From Gardnerella vaginalis (lineage in GTDB: Bacteria; Actinomycetota; Actinomycetes; Actinomycetales; Bifidobacteriaceae), in NCBI RefSeq assembly GCF_040427915.1, contig NZ_JBETXJ010000002.1:930001-994000 (forward strand): a stretch of DNA of 64,000 bases, in the 5' to 3' direction. The translations under genes were made by a program, and so were the position numbers. This document shows, piece by piece, positions 26,638 through 35,425 of this stretch; the first letter of the stretch is position 1, and each line of letters begins with the position of its first letter. The notes under the pieces were generated by a model. That model saw nothing but the letters and a program-made list of their open reading frames with translations. It was not told the DNA's origin and did not search any database.

Positions 26638-29600
26638 ATGGCTAGGTTGGAAACAAACTTCGTACACTTACATAATCACACGCATTATTCGCTCTTGGAT
26701 GGTGCTTCGAAGATACCAGACCTAGTTGCACGTGCAAAAGAATTAGGTATGCCAGCTGTGGCTATTACAGACCACGGAAATATGCATGGTGCATACGAAA
26801 TGTGGAGTACTGCTGTAAAAGCTGGAATTAAGCCGATTATTGGAATCGAAGCTTATGTGACCCCTGAAACAGCCAGACAAGACAAGAGCAGAGTGCATTG
26901 GGGAACTGAAGCGCAAAGAAGCGACGATGTTTCTGGCGGCGGTTTGATTACGCACATGACAATGTGGGCTGAAAATGATGAAGGCTTAACAAATCTACTC
27001 AAAGCGTCTTCTATAGCCAATTTGGAAGGTCGCGTAATGCGATACCCTCGAATGGATAAAGATGTGTTATCAAGGTATTCTAAAGGGGTTATAGCGTCTT
27101 CTGGATGCCCATCTGGAATTATTCAAACGCGTCTTCGTTTAGGTCAATTTGATGAGGCTTTACGCGCTGCAGGCGAGTTTCAGGATATTTTTGGGCGCGA
27201 TAATTTCTTCATAGAATTAATGAATCATGGGCTTTCTATCGAAACGCGCGTTACTAAAGATTTGCTTGAGATTGCTAAGCGTCTTAATGCGCCTCTTCTT
27301 GCTACAAACGATTTGCATTACGTGCACGAAGAAGATCGTGAAGCGCAAGATGCAATGCTATGCATTAATTCAGGATCGCGTTTGGATGATCCAGACCGTT
27401 TTAAGTTTGATGGCTCTGGATACTATTTAAAATCTGCCGAGCAGATGCGTGAATTGTTTAAAGAGTTTCCAGAGGCTTGTGACAATACGCTAGAAATTGC
27501 CCGTCGTTGTAACGTTATGTTCGACGATGGTGAAGATGGCGCTTTTATGCCGCAATTTGATTGCCCTGAAGGTTGGGATGAGACTTCGCTATTCCTTAAA
27601 AAAGTTGAAGAAGGATTAGAGCGTAGATATAACAACAATGTTCCTATGGAAGTCTTAAAACAAGCAGACTACGAGTGTGGTGTTATATGTCAAATGCAGT
27701 TCTGCGGATACTTCCTAGTTGTTGCAGACTACATAAATTGGGCAAAAGCACATGGTGTTATGGTTGGTCCTGGACGTGGTTCTGCAGCAGGCGCAATGGT
27801 TGCGTATGCTATGGGAATTACTGAGCTTGACCCAATGAAGCACGGTCTAATTTTTGAACGATTCCTAAACCCAGAGCGAGTATCTTTACCAGATATTGAT
27901 GTTGACTTTGACCCAGATGGTAGAGCCAAAGTTTTGGAATACGTCGGTGAAAAATACGGTAGAGATAAAGTAGCTCAATGCGTGATTTATGGAACGATTA
28001 AAACAAAGCAAGCATTGAAGGATTCAGCTCGAATAATGGGCTACGAGTTTTCCGTTGGAGAAAAAATTACAAAAATCTTGCCTCCTCCAAAAAACGGAAA
28101 AGATATGAGTTTCCACGATATTTTTGATGAGAAATCAAAGAGATACGCGGAGGCGCGCGAGTTTCGCGAAATGTATGACACTGATCCAGATACGAAGCGA
28201 ATTACCGAAGAGGCAAAAGGTATTGAAGGTTTGATTCGCCAAACTGGTGTTCACGCTTGCGCAACAATCATGGGCTCGGAGCCGATTACTGATACTTCGC
28301 CTCTTTTGGAGCGTACTGATGGAACAATAACAACAACGTTCGAGTATCATACTTGCGAAACGTTGGGCTTAGTGAAAATGGACTTTTTGGGTCTTTCCAA
28401 CTTAACAGTTATTAGGGATACGCTTAAAAATGTTGAGCATAATGGTAAAGAGCCTATTGATTACACTAAAATTCCGCTTGACGATAAGGAAACATATCAG
28501 CTTCTTGCTAGGGGAGACACTTTAGGAGTTTTCCAGCTTGATTCCGACGGTATGCGTGCCCTTCTGCGCACACTTAAGCCAGATAACTTTAACGATATTT
28601 CGGCTTTGATTGCACTTTATAGACCAGGCCCTATGGATATGGATTCTCACACTAATTACGCCAAGCGTAAGAATGGTTTGCAAGAGATAACGCCTATCCA
28701 TCCTGAAGTTGCTGAGCCGCTAAAAGATGTTCTTGGCGAAACATATGGTTTGATTGTTTACCAGGAGCAGGTGCAGTCAGCTGCGCGTATTTTAGCTGGG
28801 TATAGCCTTGGTAAAGCAGATGTTTTGCGTCGAGCAATGGGTAAAAAGAAGCCAGAAGTGTTGGCTAAAGAAAAAATCCCGTTCTTTAAAGGTATGAAAG
28901 AACATGGTTATTCAGAAGAAGCTGCCCAAGCTGTTTGGGATGTTCTGGTTCCTTTCTCTGGTTACGCGTTTAACAAAGCTCATTCAGCCGCATACGGTTT
29001 GATTTCATATTGGACTGCGTATTTGAAAACGCATTATCCTGTGGAGTTTATGGCTGCATTATTGCAGAACGAGCGCACGAATAAGGATAAGACAGCGCTT
29101 TACTTGGGTGAAGCACGACGTATGGGTATTCGTGTTTTGCAACCAGATATTAACGAGTCTGTTCTTGAATATTCTGCAGTTGGAGATGTAGTTCGTTTTG
29201 GACTCGGAGCTGTTAGGAATGTTGGTGATAAAGCCGTTAACGATATTATTAGCGAAAGGGAAAGCGAGCGCGGAAAGTTTATTGATTTTAAGGATTTTGT
29301 AAACCGTGTATCTTTTGCCGCTTTGAATCGTAGACTTGTTGAATCTCTTATTAAATCTGGTGCTTTCGATTCAATTAATCCTTGTAGAAGAGCTATTTTT
29401 GAAATTTGTGAACCACTAATTGACTCTGTTATTTCTATTAAGCGCAGACAGGCGGGCGGTCAGTTTGATCTTTTTGCTGATCTTGATGATTCCGATAGTG
29501 ATCTTGGAGATGCTCAAATCAACATTCCAGATGTTGAAGAATGGGATAAAAAAACGAAGCTAAACTTTGAGCGAGAAATGCTTGGGCTTTACGTTTCGGA

Positions 29601-30189
29601 TCATCCTTTGAGTGGTCTTTCTGCTGTGTTGGCTGGTCTTAGGGAAATGTCGATTGCTCAGCTTTTAAATCGCGCTAAAACTATGGGCGAAAATCAGCAG
29701 GTAACTCTTGCAGGCCTTGTGACTAGCGTAGATAGACGAGTATCTAAAAAAGGTAATGCTTGGGCGATTGTAACTATTGAAGACATGGAAAGTTCAATAC
29801 AATGCATGTTCTTTGGTAAGGTCTATGAGTCATCTGCTGCAGAACTTGCGATTGATCAAGTTGTGAGAATTAGGGGACAGGTAGAGGTTCGAGACGAAAC
29901 AGTATCTTTAAGAGCAACTGAGTTTGAAGTTCCAAGCTTAGAGGCGGAAGATGCTCAGCCTGTTACAATTGTTCTTCCTTTGCAAGCATTAGAAAAGTCA
30001 CGTATAAAAGAGCTTGAAAATATTGTTACAAGACATCCTGGTTGTTGTGAAATGAATCTTGCTTTGATTGATTCTAGAGGATGTGCAAAAGTATTATCCT
30101 TTGGAGATAGATTTAGAGTTAAGCGAGATACGTCACTTTTTGCAGAGATCAAAATATTGTTTGGTCCTAATTGTTTGCCAAGCGCGTAG
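26638..30189 (+). CDS. dnaE: DNA polymerase III alpha subunit
   Basis: 1183 residues. The PHP domain (FVHLHNHTHYSLLDGASKI), the palm with the acidic motif LPDIDVDFD (Asp at about 419, 421, 423), the RPGPMDMDSHTNYAKRKNG region, helix-hairpin-helix and a C-terminal OB fold (VTLAGLVTSVDRRVSKKGNAWA) are all present. It is the replicative polymerase. The QFDLF beta-clamp-binding peptide (about residue 941) is visible. TAGAAT ends 7 bases before the ATG, so a leaderless message is likely. Confidence 0.97.
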   Translation: MARLETNFVHLHNHTHYSLLDGASKIPDLVARAKELGMPAVAITDHGNMHGAYEMWSTAVKAGIKPIIGIEAYVTPETARQDKSRVHWGTEAQRSDDVSGGGLITHMTMWAENDEGLTNLLKASSIANLEGRVMRYPRMDKDVLSRYSKGVIASSGCPSGIIQTRLRLGQFDEALRAAGEFQDIFGRDNFFIELMNHGLSIETRVTKDLLEIAKRLNAPLLATNDLHYVHEEDREAQDAMLCINSGSRLDDPDRFKFDGSGYYLKSAEQMRELFKEFPEACDNTLEIARRCNVMFDDGEDGAFMPQFDCPEGWDETSLFLKKVEEGLERRYNNNVPMEVLKQADYECGVICQMQFCGYFLVVADYINWAKAHGVMVGPGRGSAAGAMVAYAMGITELDPMKHGLIFERFLNPERVSLPDIDVDFDPDGRAKVLEYVGEKYGRDKVAQCVIYGTIKTKQALKDSARIMGYEFSVGEKITKILPPPKNGKDMSFHDIFDEKSKRYAEAREFREMYDTDPDTKRITEEAKGIEGLIRQTGVHACATIMGSEPITDTSPLLERTDGTITTTFEYHTCETLGLVKMDFLGLSNLTVIRDTLKNVEHNGKEPIDYTKIPLDDKETYQLLARGDTLGVFQLDSDGMRALLRTLKPDNFNDISALIALYRPGPMDMDSHTNYAKRKNGLQEITPIHPEVAEPLKDVLGETYGLIVYQEQVQSAARILAGYSLGKADVLRRAMGKKKPEVLAKEKIPFFKGMKEHGYSEEAAQAVWDVLVPFSGYAFNKAHSAAYGLISYWTAYLKTHYPVEFMAALLQNERTNKDKTALYLGEARRMGIRVLQPDINESVLEYSAVGDVVRFGLGAVRNVGDKAVNDIISERESERGKFIDFKDFVNRVSFAALNRRLVESLIKSGAFDSINPCRRAIFEICEPLIDSVISIKRRQAGGQFDLFADLDDSDSDLGDAQINIPDVEEWDKKTKLNFEREMLGLYVSDHPLSGLSAVLAGLREMSIAQLLNRAKTMGENQQVTLAGLVTSVDRRVSKKGNAWAIVTIEDMESSIQCMFFGKVYESSAAELAIDQVVRIRGQVEVRDETVSLRATEFEVPSLEAEDAQPVTIVLPLQALEKSRIKELENIVTRHPGCCEMNLALIDSRGCAKVLSFGDRFRVKRDTSLFAEIKILFGPNCLPSA

Positions 30190-30250
30190 ATTATGCTTAA
30201 AGTATTTTTAAGTGGCGTTAACTAGCTGTTTAATAAGTTAGGGGTACAAA

Positions 30251-30946
30251 ATGTGTGCAGATCATGAAGGTTTGAGTGAAGATAGTAGCGACAAAAACTT
30301 TGCGAATAATGGGAAAAATTCCAATAATTCTTCTAATTCCAAAGAGTCGAAAGAAGTTCGCACATCTTTTACTGATAAAGAGCTTGAAGATGCGTTACTT
30401 GGATTTGAAAAAGAATTTAGCGAAGAGCAAAAACATGATTCTGTCGATGATGTTGTAAACAAGATTGAACAAGCAAACTTTGAAGAAGATTTGGAAGGTT
30501 TGCTGGGCAAAAAAGCCAAGTGTGCTCTGTTTCTAACTGTTATGGAACCAGGGGAGCTTCTTGCTGCTTTTTGTAAAATGGCTGGTATTAGAGCTAAATG
30601 TTTTAGTGATGAAAACGGTGGAGTCGCCGTTTTATGCGATTTAGACGAGGATAATCCAGAAAAATCTGTTAAACGATTCACAGAGTATTTTCGCGGCATT
30701 CCAGCGATTTTAATGGTGAATCGAGCTAATAAAATTGATGCAAAAGTCTACGAATATAAAAAAGAAGTACAGGATGCTATTCCTCCAATGGTTCTTACCA
30801 TGTCTGCTAGATGTGTGGAAGATCTTATGATTTGTTATGCGACAGTTGAAGATCTTAAAGAGTCTGGGATTGAGGTTACTTATACGGATGATTTAAGTGA
30901 TGAGCAAGCTAAAGAGATTTTTTATAAATATGGCAAAAAAATGTGA
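30251..30946 (+). CDS. Conserved-looking hypothetical protein after dnaE
   Basis: 231 residues. I do not recognise a family. The first 80 residues are Asn/Ser-rich then acidic helical (low complexity); from about 95 to 231 there is a compact, mixed alpha/beta domain (CALFLTVMEPGELLAAFCKMAGIRA, FTEYFRGIPAILMVNR, MVLTMSARCVEDLMICYATVEDLKESGIEV). No signal peptide or membrane segment is seen, so it is likely cytoplasmic. It follows dnaE by 61 bases on the same strand. Codon use looks like its neighbours. Confidence 0.6.
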   Translation: MCADHEGLSEDSSDKNFANNGKNSNNSSNSKESKEVRTSFTDKELEDALLGFEKEFSEEQKHDSVDDVVNKIEQANFEEDLEGLLGKKAKCALFLTVMEPGELLAAFCKMAGIRAKCFSDENGGVAVLCDLDEDNPEKSVKRFTEYFRGIPAILMVNRANKIDAKVYEYKKEVQDAIPPMVLTMSARCVEDLMICYATVEDLKESGIEVTYTDDLSDEQAKEIFYKYGKKM

Positions 30947-31099
30947 GCCTAATCTTGCAAATACGCTAAATTAAAAGTAAGTAAATTCATTGCTATATTT
31001 CTAAATAAAAACTAAATATAAGAGATAATATAGTCATTGCGTTTTGTTCTAAAAACATGTTGAAAAATATAAGACTTGAATACTGATTGGACTGTAGAT

Positions 31100-32437
31100 A
31101 TGGATAGACAACAAGAGTTCGCTTTGCGTACGGTTGAAGAGCGTGATGTCCGTTTTATTAGACTATGGTTCACGGATGTACTTGGAACTCTTAAATCGGT
31201 TGCTATTGCTCCAGCAGAGCTTGAAGCTGCGTTTGAAGAGGGTATTGGCTTTGACGGGTCTGCGATTGAAGGCATGACTCGCGTTTTAGAAGACGACATG
31301 ATTGTTAAGCCAGATCCTTCGACTTTCCAACTTTTGCCATGGCATGGCGGCCCAGAGGGTACGGCACGCATGTTTTGCGACGTTCTAACGCCAGACGGGG
31401 AGCCGTCTCTTGGAGACCCTCGTCATGTTCTTAAAACTGCGCTCGCAAAAGCTAAAGAAAAAGGCTTTACTTTTTACGTTCATCCAGAAATTGAGTTTTA
31501 CTTATTTGAAACGCAAGACGATTGGTCTAAAGCACCTGTTCCTATTGATGAAGGTGGGTATTTTGACCACGTTCCAAGAAGTTCGGCAATGGACTTTCGT
31601 CGTAGTGCTGTGAGCATGCTTGAACAGATGGGTATTTCTGTTGAGTATTCTCACCACGAAGGCGGCCCTGGTCAAAACGAGATTGACTTAAGATATGCAG
31701 ACGCTCTTACTACTGCAGATAACATTATGACTTTCCGCACTGTTGTTAAGGAGATTTCTCTTGAGCGTGGAATGTATGCGAGCTTTATGCCTAAGCCTTT
31801 AACGGATCAGCCTGGTTCTGGTATGCACACGCATTTAAGCTTGTTTGAAGGAGATTCCAACGCTTTCTACGAGGCTGGGCAAGAGTTTAATATGTCGCTT
31901 ATTGCGCGCCAATTTGCGGCTGGTATTTTGCATCATGCTGCGGAAATTTGCGCTGTTACCGATCAGTATGTGAACTCTTATAAGCGTTTGTGGGGTGGAG
32001 CTGAGGCTCCTAGCTATGTTTGCTGGGGTCATAGCAACCGTTCTGCGCTTTTGCGTGTGCCTCAATATAAGCCAGGCAAAGGTAATTCTTGCCGTATGGA
32101 GTTTCGCGCGCTCGACCCTGTGGCGAATCCGTATCTTGCATACTCTGTTTTGTTGGCTGCTGGCTTAGATGGTATTGAAAAGCAGATGATTTTATGTGAG
32201 CCTACGAGCGACGACGTTTGGGAGCTTACGGATGCTGAGCGTCAGGCTATGGGCATTCAGCCACTTCCTGAGTCTTTGGATGAGGCTTTGAAGATTATGG
32301 AGAAGTCTGATTTTGTGGCTAGCGTACTTGGTGAGCATGCTTTTGAGTATTTCTTGCGTAATAAGCATCAGGAATGGGAAGAGTATCGTCGTCAGGTCAC
32401 TCCTTTTGAATTGCAGAAGTATTTGCCTAGACTTTAG
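31100..32437 (+). CDS. glnA: Glutamine synthetase, type I
   Basis: 445 residues from the ATG at 31100; an in-frame TTG at 31076 would add eight residues. GS motifs are complete: FTDVLGTLKSVAI, GFDGSAIEGM, the ATP-binding KP.GSGMHTHLSL-type segment (KPLTDQPGSGMHTHLSLF), EYSHHEGGPGQNEIDLRYADAL and SYKRLWGGAEAPSYVCWG. It makes glutamine from glutamate and ammonia. The chain is shorter than adenylylated GS-I beta enzymes, and I see no obvious adenylylation Tyr loop, consistent with the shorter alpha-like form. Confidence 0.95.
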   Translation: MDRQQEFALRTVEERDVRFIRLWFTDVLGTLKSVAIAPAELEAAFEEGIGFDGSAIEGMTRVLEDDMIVKPDPSTFQLLPWHGGPEGTARMFCDVLTPDGEPSLGDPRHVLKTALAKAKEKGFTFYVHPEIEFYLFETQDDWSKAPVPIDEGGYFDHVPRSSAMDFRRSAVSMLEQMGISVEYSHHEGGPGQNEIDLRYADALTTADNIMTFRTVVKEISLERGMYASFMPKPLTDQPGSGMHTHLSLFEGDSNAFYEAGQEFNMSLIARQFAAGILHHAAEICAVTDQYVNSYKRLWGGAEAPSYVCWGHSNRSALLRVPQYKPGKGNSCRMEFRALDPVANPYLAYSVLLAAGLDGIEKQMILCEPTSDDVWELTDAERQAMGIQPLPESLDEALKIMEKSDFVASVLGEHAFEYFLRNKHQEWEEYRRQVTPFELQKYLPRL

Positions 32438-32458
32438 TTTTCTTTTGCATTGCTTTCG

Positions 32459-32532
32459 CGCGTGTCAAATCTAAATTTTTGAATATTTTTGAATATTTTT
32501 CAAATGTTATTATTTGTGATTGTTGACACGCG
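32459..32532 (+). terminator. Long-loop inverted repeat after glnA
   Basis: CGCGTGTCAA (32459-32468) and TTGACACGCG (32523-32532) pair perfectly across a 54-base AT-rich loop, and T-rich sequence follows (TTTTAATTTTTT). It may act as the glnA terminator. Confidence 0.45.
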
Positions 32533-32549
32533 TTTTAATTTTTTGTATT

Positions 32550-32597
32550 CATATGTTTAGTTTGTGGCTGAGCTCACAGCTATAATCTAAACATATG
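32550..32597 (+). promoter_or_regulatory. Operator-like inverted repeat enclosing a TATAAT box
   Basis: CATATGTTTAG (32550-32560) and CTAAACATATG (32587-32597) are perfect inverted copies. A TATAAT sequence at 32581-32586 abuts the right arm, and a TGAGCTCA palindrome is between them. It lies about 240 bases before the nucleoside hydrolase gene and looks like a repressor site over a promoter. Confidence 0.6.
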
Positions 32598-32836
32598 TTT
32601 ATATATATTAACGTTTGTTGAAAATTATAACATTTTATAACAAAATTCGTGAATATTAACAATTAAAGCAACATTATGCCTTCTTGCTTCTATTTAAATA
32701 TGCCATTGCTTTTCGAGATTATAATAATAAAATTTTTAAATTGGTGATACTTAAATATCAAGTTAGATATTCAATTACACCCATGATTTACAACGACTGT
32801 AAGCCATGCCTAAATATAAGAAGGAAGGTAACTCAA

Positions 32837-33793
32837 GTGAAGAAGCTAATTCTTGATCTTGATACTGGTGTTGACGATACTCTCGCTATATCTTATGCTC
32901 TTGGAAGCCCTGAAATGGAGCTTATTGGCATAACTGGCACATACGGTAATGTTTTAATGGAGCAAGGTGTTCGTAACGCGCTTGCAATCACAGATTTACT
33001 TGGGCATCCAGAAGTAAAAGTTTATAAAGGTCTTTCACACGCAAGCACAAAAGATTCGTTTGAAGTGCTTCCAATATCTGCTTTTATTCATGGTGACAAT
33101 GGAATTGGCGATGTTGAAATTCCAGATTCTCCTCGCAAAGCAGAAGATGAATCCGCTGTTGATTTCATTATTGATTCCGTAAAGAAATATGGCAAGGACT
33201 TAGTGTATGTTCCAACCGGTCCAATGACCAATATTGCTGCTGCATTGAAGAAAGCTCCAGAAATCAAAGACGAAATCGGAAAGATTGTTTTGATGGGTGG
33301 AGCACTCACCATTCATGGAAACGTAAACGCTTGGACTGAGGCGAATATTTCCCAAGATCCAGATGCTGCAGATATTTTATTCCGTTCTGGTGCTCCAGTG
33401 ACAATGATTGGTTTGGATGTTACCTTACAGACTTTGCTTACTTACAAGGAAACAAAGCAATGGCGTGATCTTAACACCAAGGCTGGCAAGTTCCTTGCAG
33501 ACATGACTGATTTTTACATCAAAGCTTATGAAACAACTGCTCCGCACCTTGGTGGATGTGGTTTGCATGATCCTTTGGCTGTTGCTGTTGCAGTTGATCC
33601 AACGCTTGTTACAACGCTTCCAATTAACATGCAGGTTGATGTGGAAGGTCCAACTCGCGGTCGTACTATAGGTGATGTTACGCGCTTGAATGACCCTGTT
33701 AAGACAATGCAAGTTGCTGTTGGCGTAGACGTTCCACGATTCTTGAACGAGTTTATGACGCGTATTTCTGGCTTGGCAAAAATCGCTGGCTGA
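32837..33793 (+). CDS. Inosine-uridine-type nucleoside hydrolase
   Basis: 318 residues from the GTG at 32837, preceded by AAGGAAGG; the longer open frame to 32684 lacks similarity at its head. The signature LILDLDTGVDDTLAI holds the Asp cluster that binds the catalytic calcium, GTYGNV and GGAL follow, and HDPLAVA near the end supplies further ligands. The enzyme cuts the N-glycosidic bond of ribonucleosides for base and ribose salvage. The following MFS gene, 110 bases on, may import nucleosides for it, which would make a two-gene scavenging unit under the operator at 32550. Confidence 0.9.
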   Translation: MKKLILDLDTGVDDTLAISYALGSPEMELIGITGTYGNVLMEQGVRNALAITDLLGHPEVKVYKGLSHASTKDSFEVLPISAFIHGDNGIGDVEIPDSPRKAEDESAVDFIIDSVKKYGKDLVYVPTGPMTNIAAALKKAPEIKDEIGKIVLMGGALTIHGNVNAWTEANISQDPDAADILFRSGAPVTMIGLDVTLQTLLTYKETKQWRDLNTKAGKFLADMTDFYIKAYETTAPHLGGCGLHDPLAVAVAVDPTLVTTLPINMQVDVEGPTRGRTIGDVTRLNDPVKTMQVAVGVDVPRFLNEFMTRISGLAKIAG

Positions 33794-33808
33794 GATCATG
33801 TTGTTTGC

Positions 33809-33852
33809 GTTGTGCAACATTTTGCGACCTTCTACGCTTCTTGTTGCACAAC
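33809..33852. terminator. Inverted repeat between nucleoside hydrolase and MFS genes
   Basis: GTTGTGCAAC (33809-33818) and GTTGCACAAC (33843-33852) are inverted copies. No U-run follows, so it could be a partial terminator, processing site or operator. Confidence 0.45.
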
Positions 33853-33903
33853 ATGCTTTATGCGTAAATGTAAAAATTAAAAATATTTATTGATCGGATT
33901 ATT

Positions 33904-35307
33904 ATGACTGAAATTGCAAAATCTACTGCGGTAGATCCATACGAGGATCCAAAAACCCGCGACAAAGTGGCGATTTACTCGCTGATTTTGTTGCTTATAA
34001 CCTTTATTCTTGGAACATTATGTTTGCAGGGATTTAATCTTGTATTCGACCAGATTGGCAAGGCTGTTGGTGCCCCTGATCAAGCTTCGCTTATTACAAG
34101 CTTGCCAATTATTGTTCTAGGTATCGTGTGCTTTATATACGGTTCTCTAGGTGACTTTGTTTCTCTTCGCAGACTTATAACAATCGGTCTTGTAACACTG
34201 TTTGTTGGTTCCTTGTTTGGTTTTATTGCAAACTTCTTCTTTACTCCAAATTTGTGGACTGTTATTATTGCTCGCATTATGCAAACTGCTGGTGAACAGG
34301 TAGCAGGTTCTTCCTTCCTTGTTATTGCAACTAAGTATTTGCGCAATGATTTGAAAGTTATTTTCTTTGGACTCTTTACTGCCGCATATCAGCTTTCTGC
34401 TTCTATCGGCGTATTTGCTGCTGGTCTTTTAAGCTCTATCGCTTGGCAATATTTGTTCCTTATTCCTGCAGTAACCATTCTATTCCTGCCAGTACTCGTT
34501 AAATGCTTACCGACTAAGAATGGTATTGGTGGAAAGATTGATAAACTCGGCTTTACCATATTCGGTATTGCTGTGACATTGTTGACTTTGTTCTTCTCTT
34601 ACAAAGTTTGGGGATTGTTACTTGGATCCATCGTGCTGTTTGTTGTGTTCGCTGGATACATTATGAAGGCAAAGAACCCGTTTGTGACTCCTGCATTCTT
34701 TAAGAATAAGCGTTGGCTTTCGGGCATTGTTTTGATATTCATCTTCTACTTTACTAACTATTGCATGCCTCCAATTTACAATGTAATTGGCGGTGCTTTA
34801 TACAAGATGGATACTTCTCAGGTTTCTTCTTACCTTGTATGGGCATTCGTCGTAGCAGCAGTGTTTGGCACTTGCTCTGGAACAATCATCGGTTTCATTG
34901 GACGTAAAGCTGGTATTATTACAGCTGCTGTTCTTATGATTCTTGGATGGGTTGGTGCTGCTGTATTCATCAATTCTGGGTTCCTTACATTAACACTGTG
35001 CGCATGCGTTTACTACGCTGGGTGCGGACTTATGTATTCACCAATCGTTTCTACTGTTCTTAGCGCATTGCCTGTTGAAGAGTCTGGTCGTGGCTGCGGC
35101 ATGAACGATTTGGTTATGAACGTTACAGCTTCTATTGGTATTTCTATTTTCAGCGGATTCTTTGCTGGAAATCTGTTCAAAGGATTCTCCTTTGCGAATA
35201 TTCAAGGATTAGCTGCAGGATACTCAAACTTGCTTATGATGGGCGCTATTGTAGCCTTCATAGGTTTGGTGGTTTACATAGTTCGTAGCGTTATGGTTAA
35301 AGAGTAA
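33904..35307 (+). CDS. MFS transporter, 14-segment DHA2-like
   Basis: 467 residues. About 14 hydrophobic segments can be counted, starting with LILLLITFILGTLCLQGFNL and ending with LLMMGAIVAFIGLVVYIV. The loop after segment 2 has an MFS motif A form (GSLGDFVSLRR), and QTAGEQVAGSS in segment 4 resembles motif B. The architecture is that of drug and metabolite proton antiporters. The substrate is unknown; adjacency to a nucleoside hydrolase suggests nucleosides or bases, which is inference. No ribosome binding site is strong (TTGATCGGATTATT precedes the ATG). Confidence 0.85.
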   Translation: MTEIAKSTAVDPYEDPKTRDKVAIYSLILLLITFILGTLCLQGFNLVFDQIGKAVGAPDQASLITSLPIIVLGIVCFIYGSLGDFVSLRRLITIGLVTLFVGSLFGFIANFFFTPNLWTVIIARIMQTAGEQVAGSSFLVIATKYLRNDLKVIFFGLFTAAYQLSASIGVFAAGLLSSIAWQYLFLIPAVTILFLPVLVKCLPTKNGIGGKIDKLGFTIFGIAVTLLTLFFSYKVWGLLLGSIVLFVVFAGYIMKAKNPFVTPAFFKNKRWLSGIVLIFIFYFTNYCMPPIYNVIGGALYKMDTSQVSSYLVWAFVVAAVFGTCSGTIIGFIGRKAGIITAAVLMILGWVGAAVFINSGFLTLTLCACVYYAGCGLMYSPIVSTVLSALPVEESGRGCGMNDLVMNVTASIGISIFSGFFAGNLFKGFSFANIQGLAAGYSNLLMMGAIVAFIGLVVYIVRSVMVKE

Positions 35308-35328
35308 TTAATCTTTACCCAATATATT

Positions 35329-35382
35329 AGTGGTCACTATCTTGCAGTCATCTTTGGCTGAGTGGATAGTGGCCACTTTTTT
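35329..35382 (+). terminator. Strong terminator after the MFS gene
   Basis: AGTGGTCACTATC pairs with GATAGTGGCCACT and is followed by a run of six T. It separates this operon from the convergent hrpA. Confidence 0.88.
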
Positions 35383-35425
35383 GTAGTCTTATGCCGCGCA
35401 TTTTTACACTAACATAGTTTTTACG

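Noticed and set aside
32684..32836. N-terminal extension of the nucleoside hydrolase
   Set aside because: The strong ribosome binding site at 32821 and the family start KKLILDLDTGVDD point to the GTG at 32837; the extension is AT-rich and has no signal peptide.
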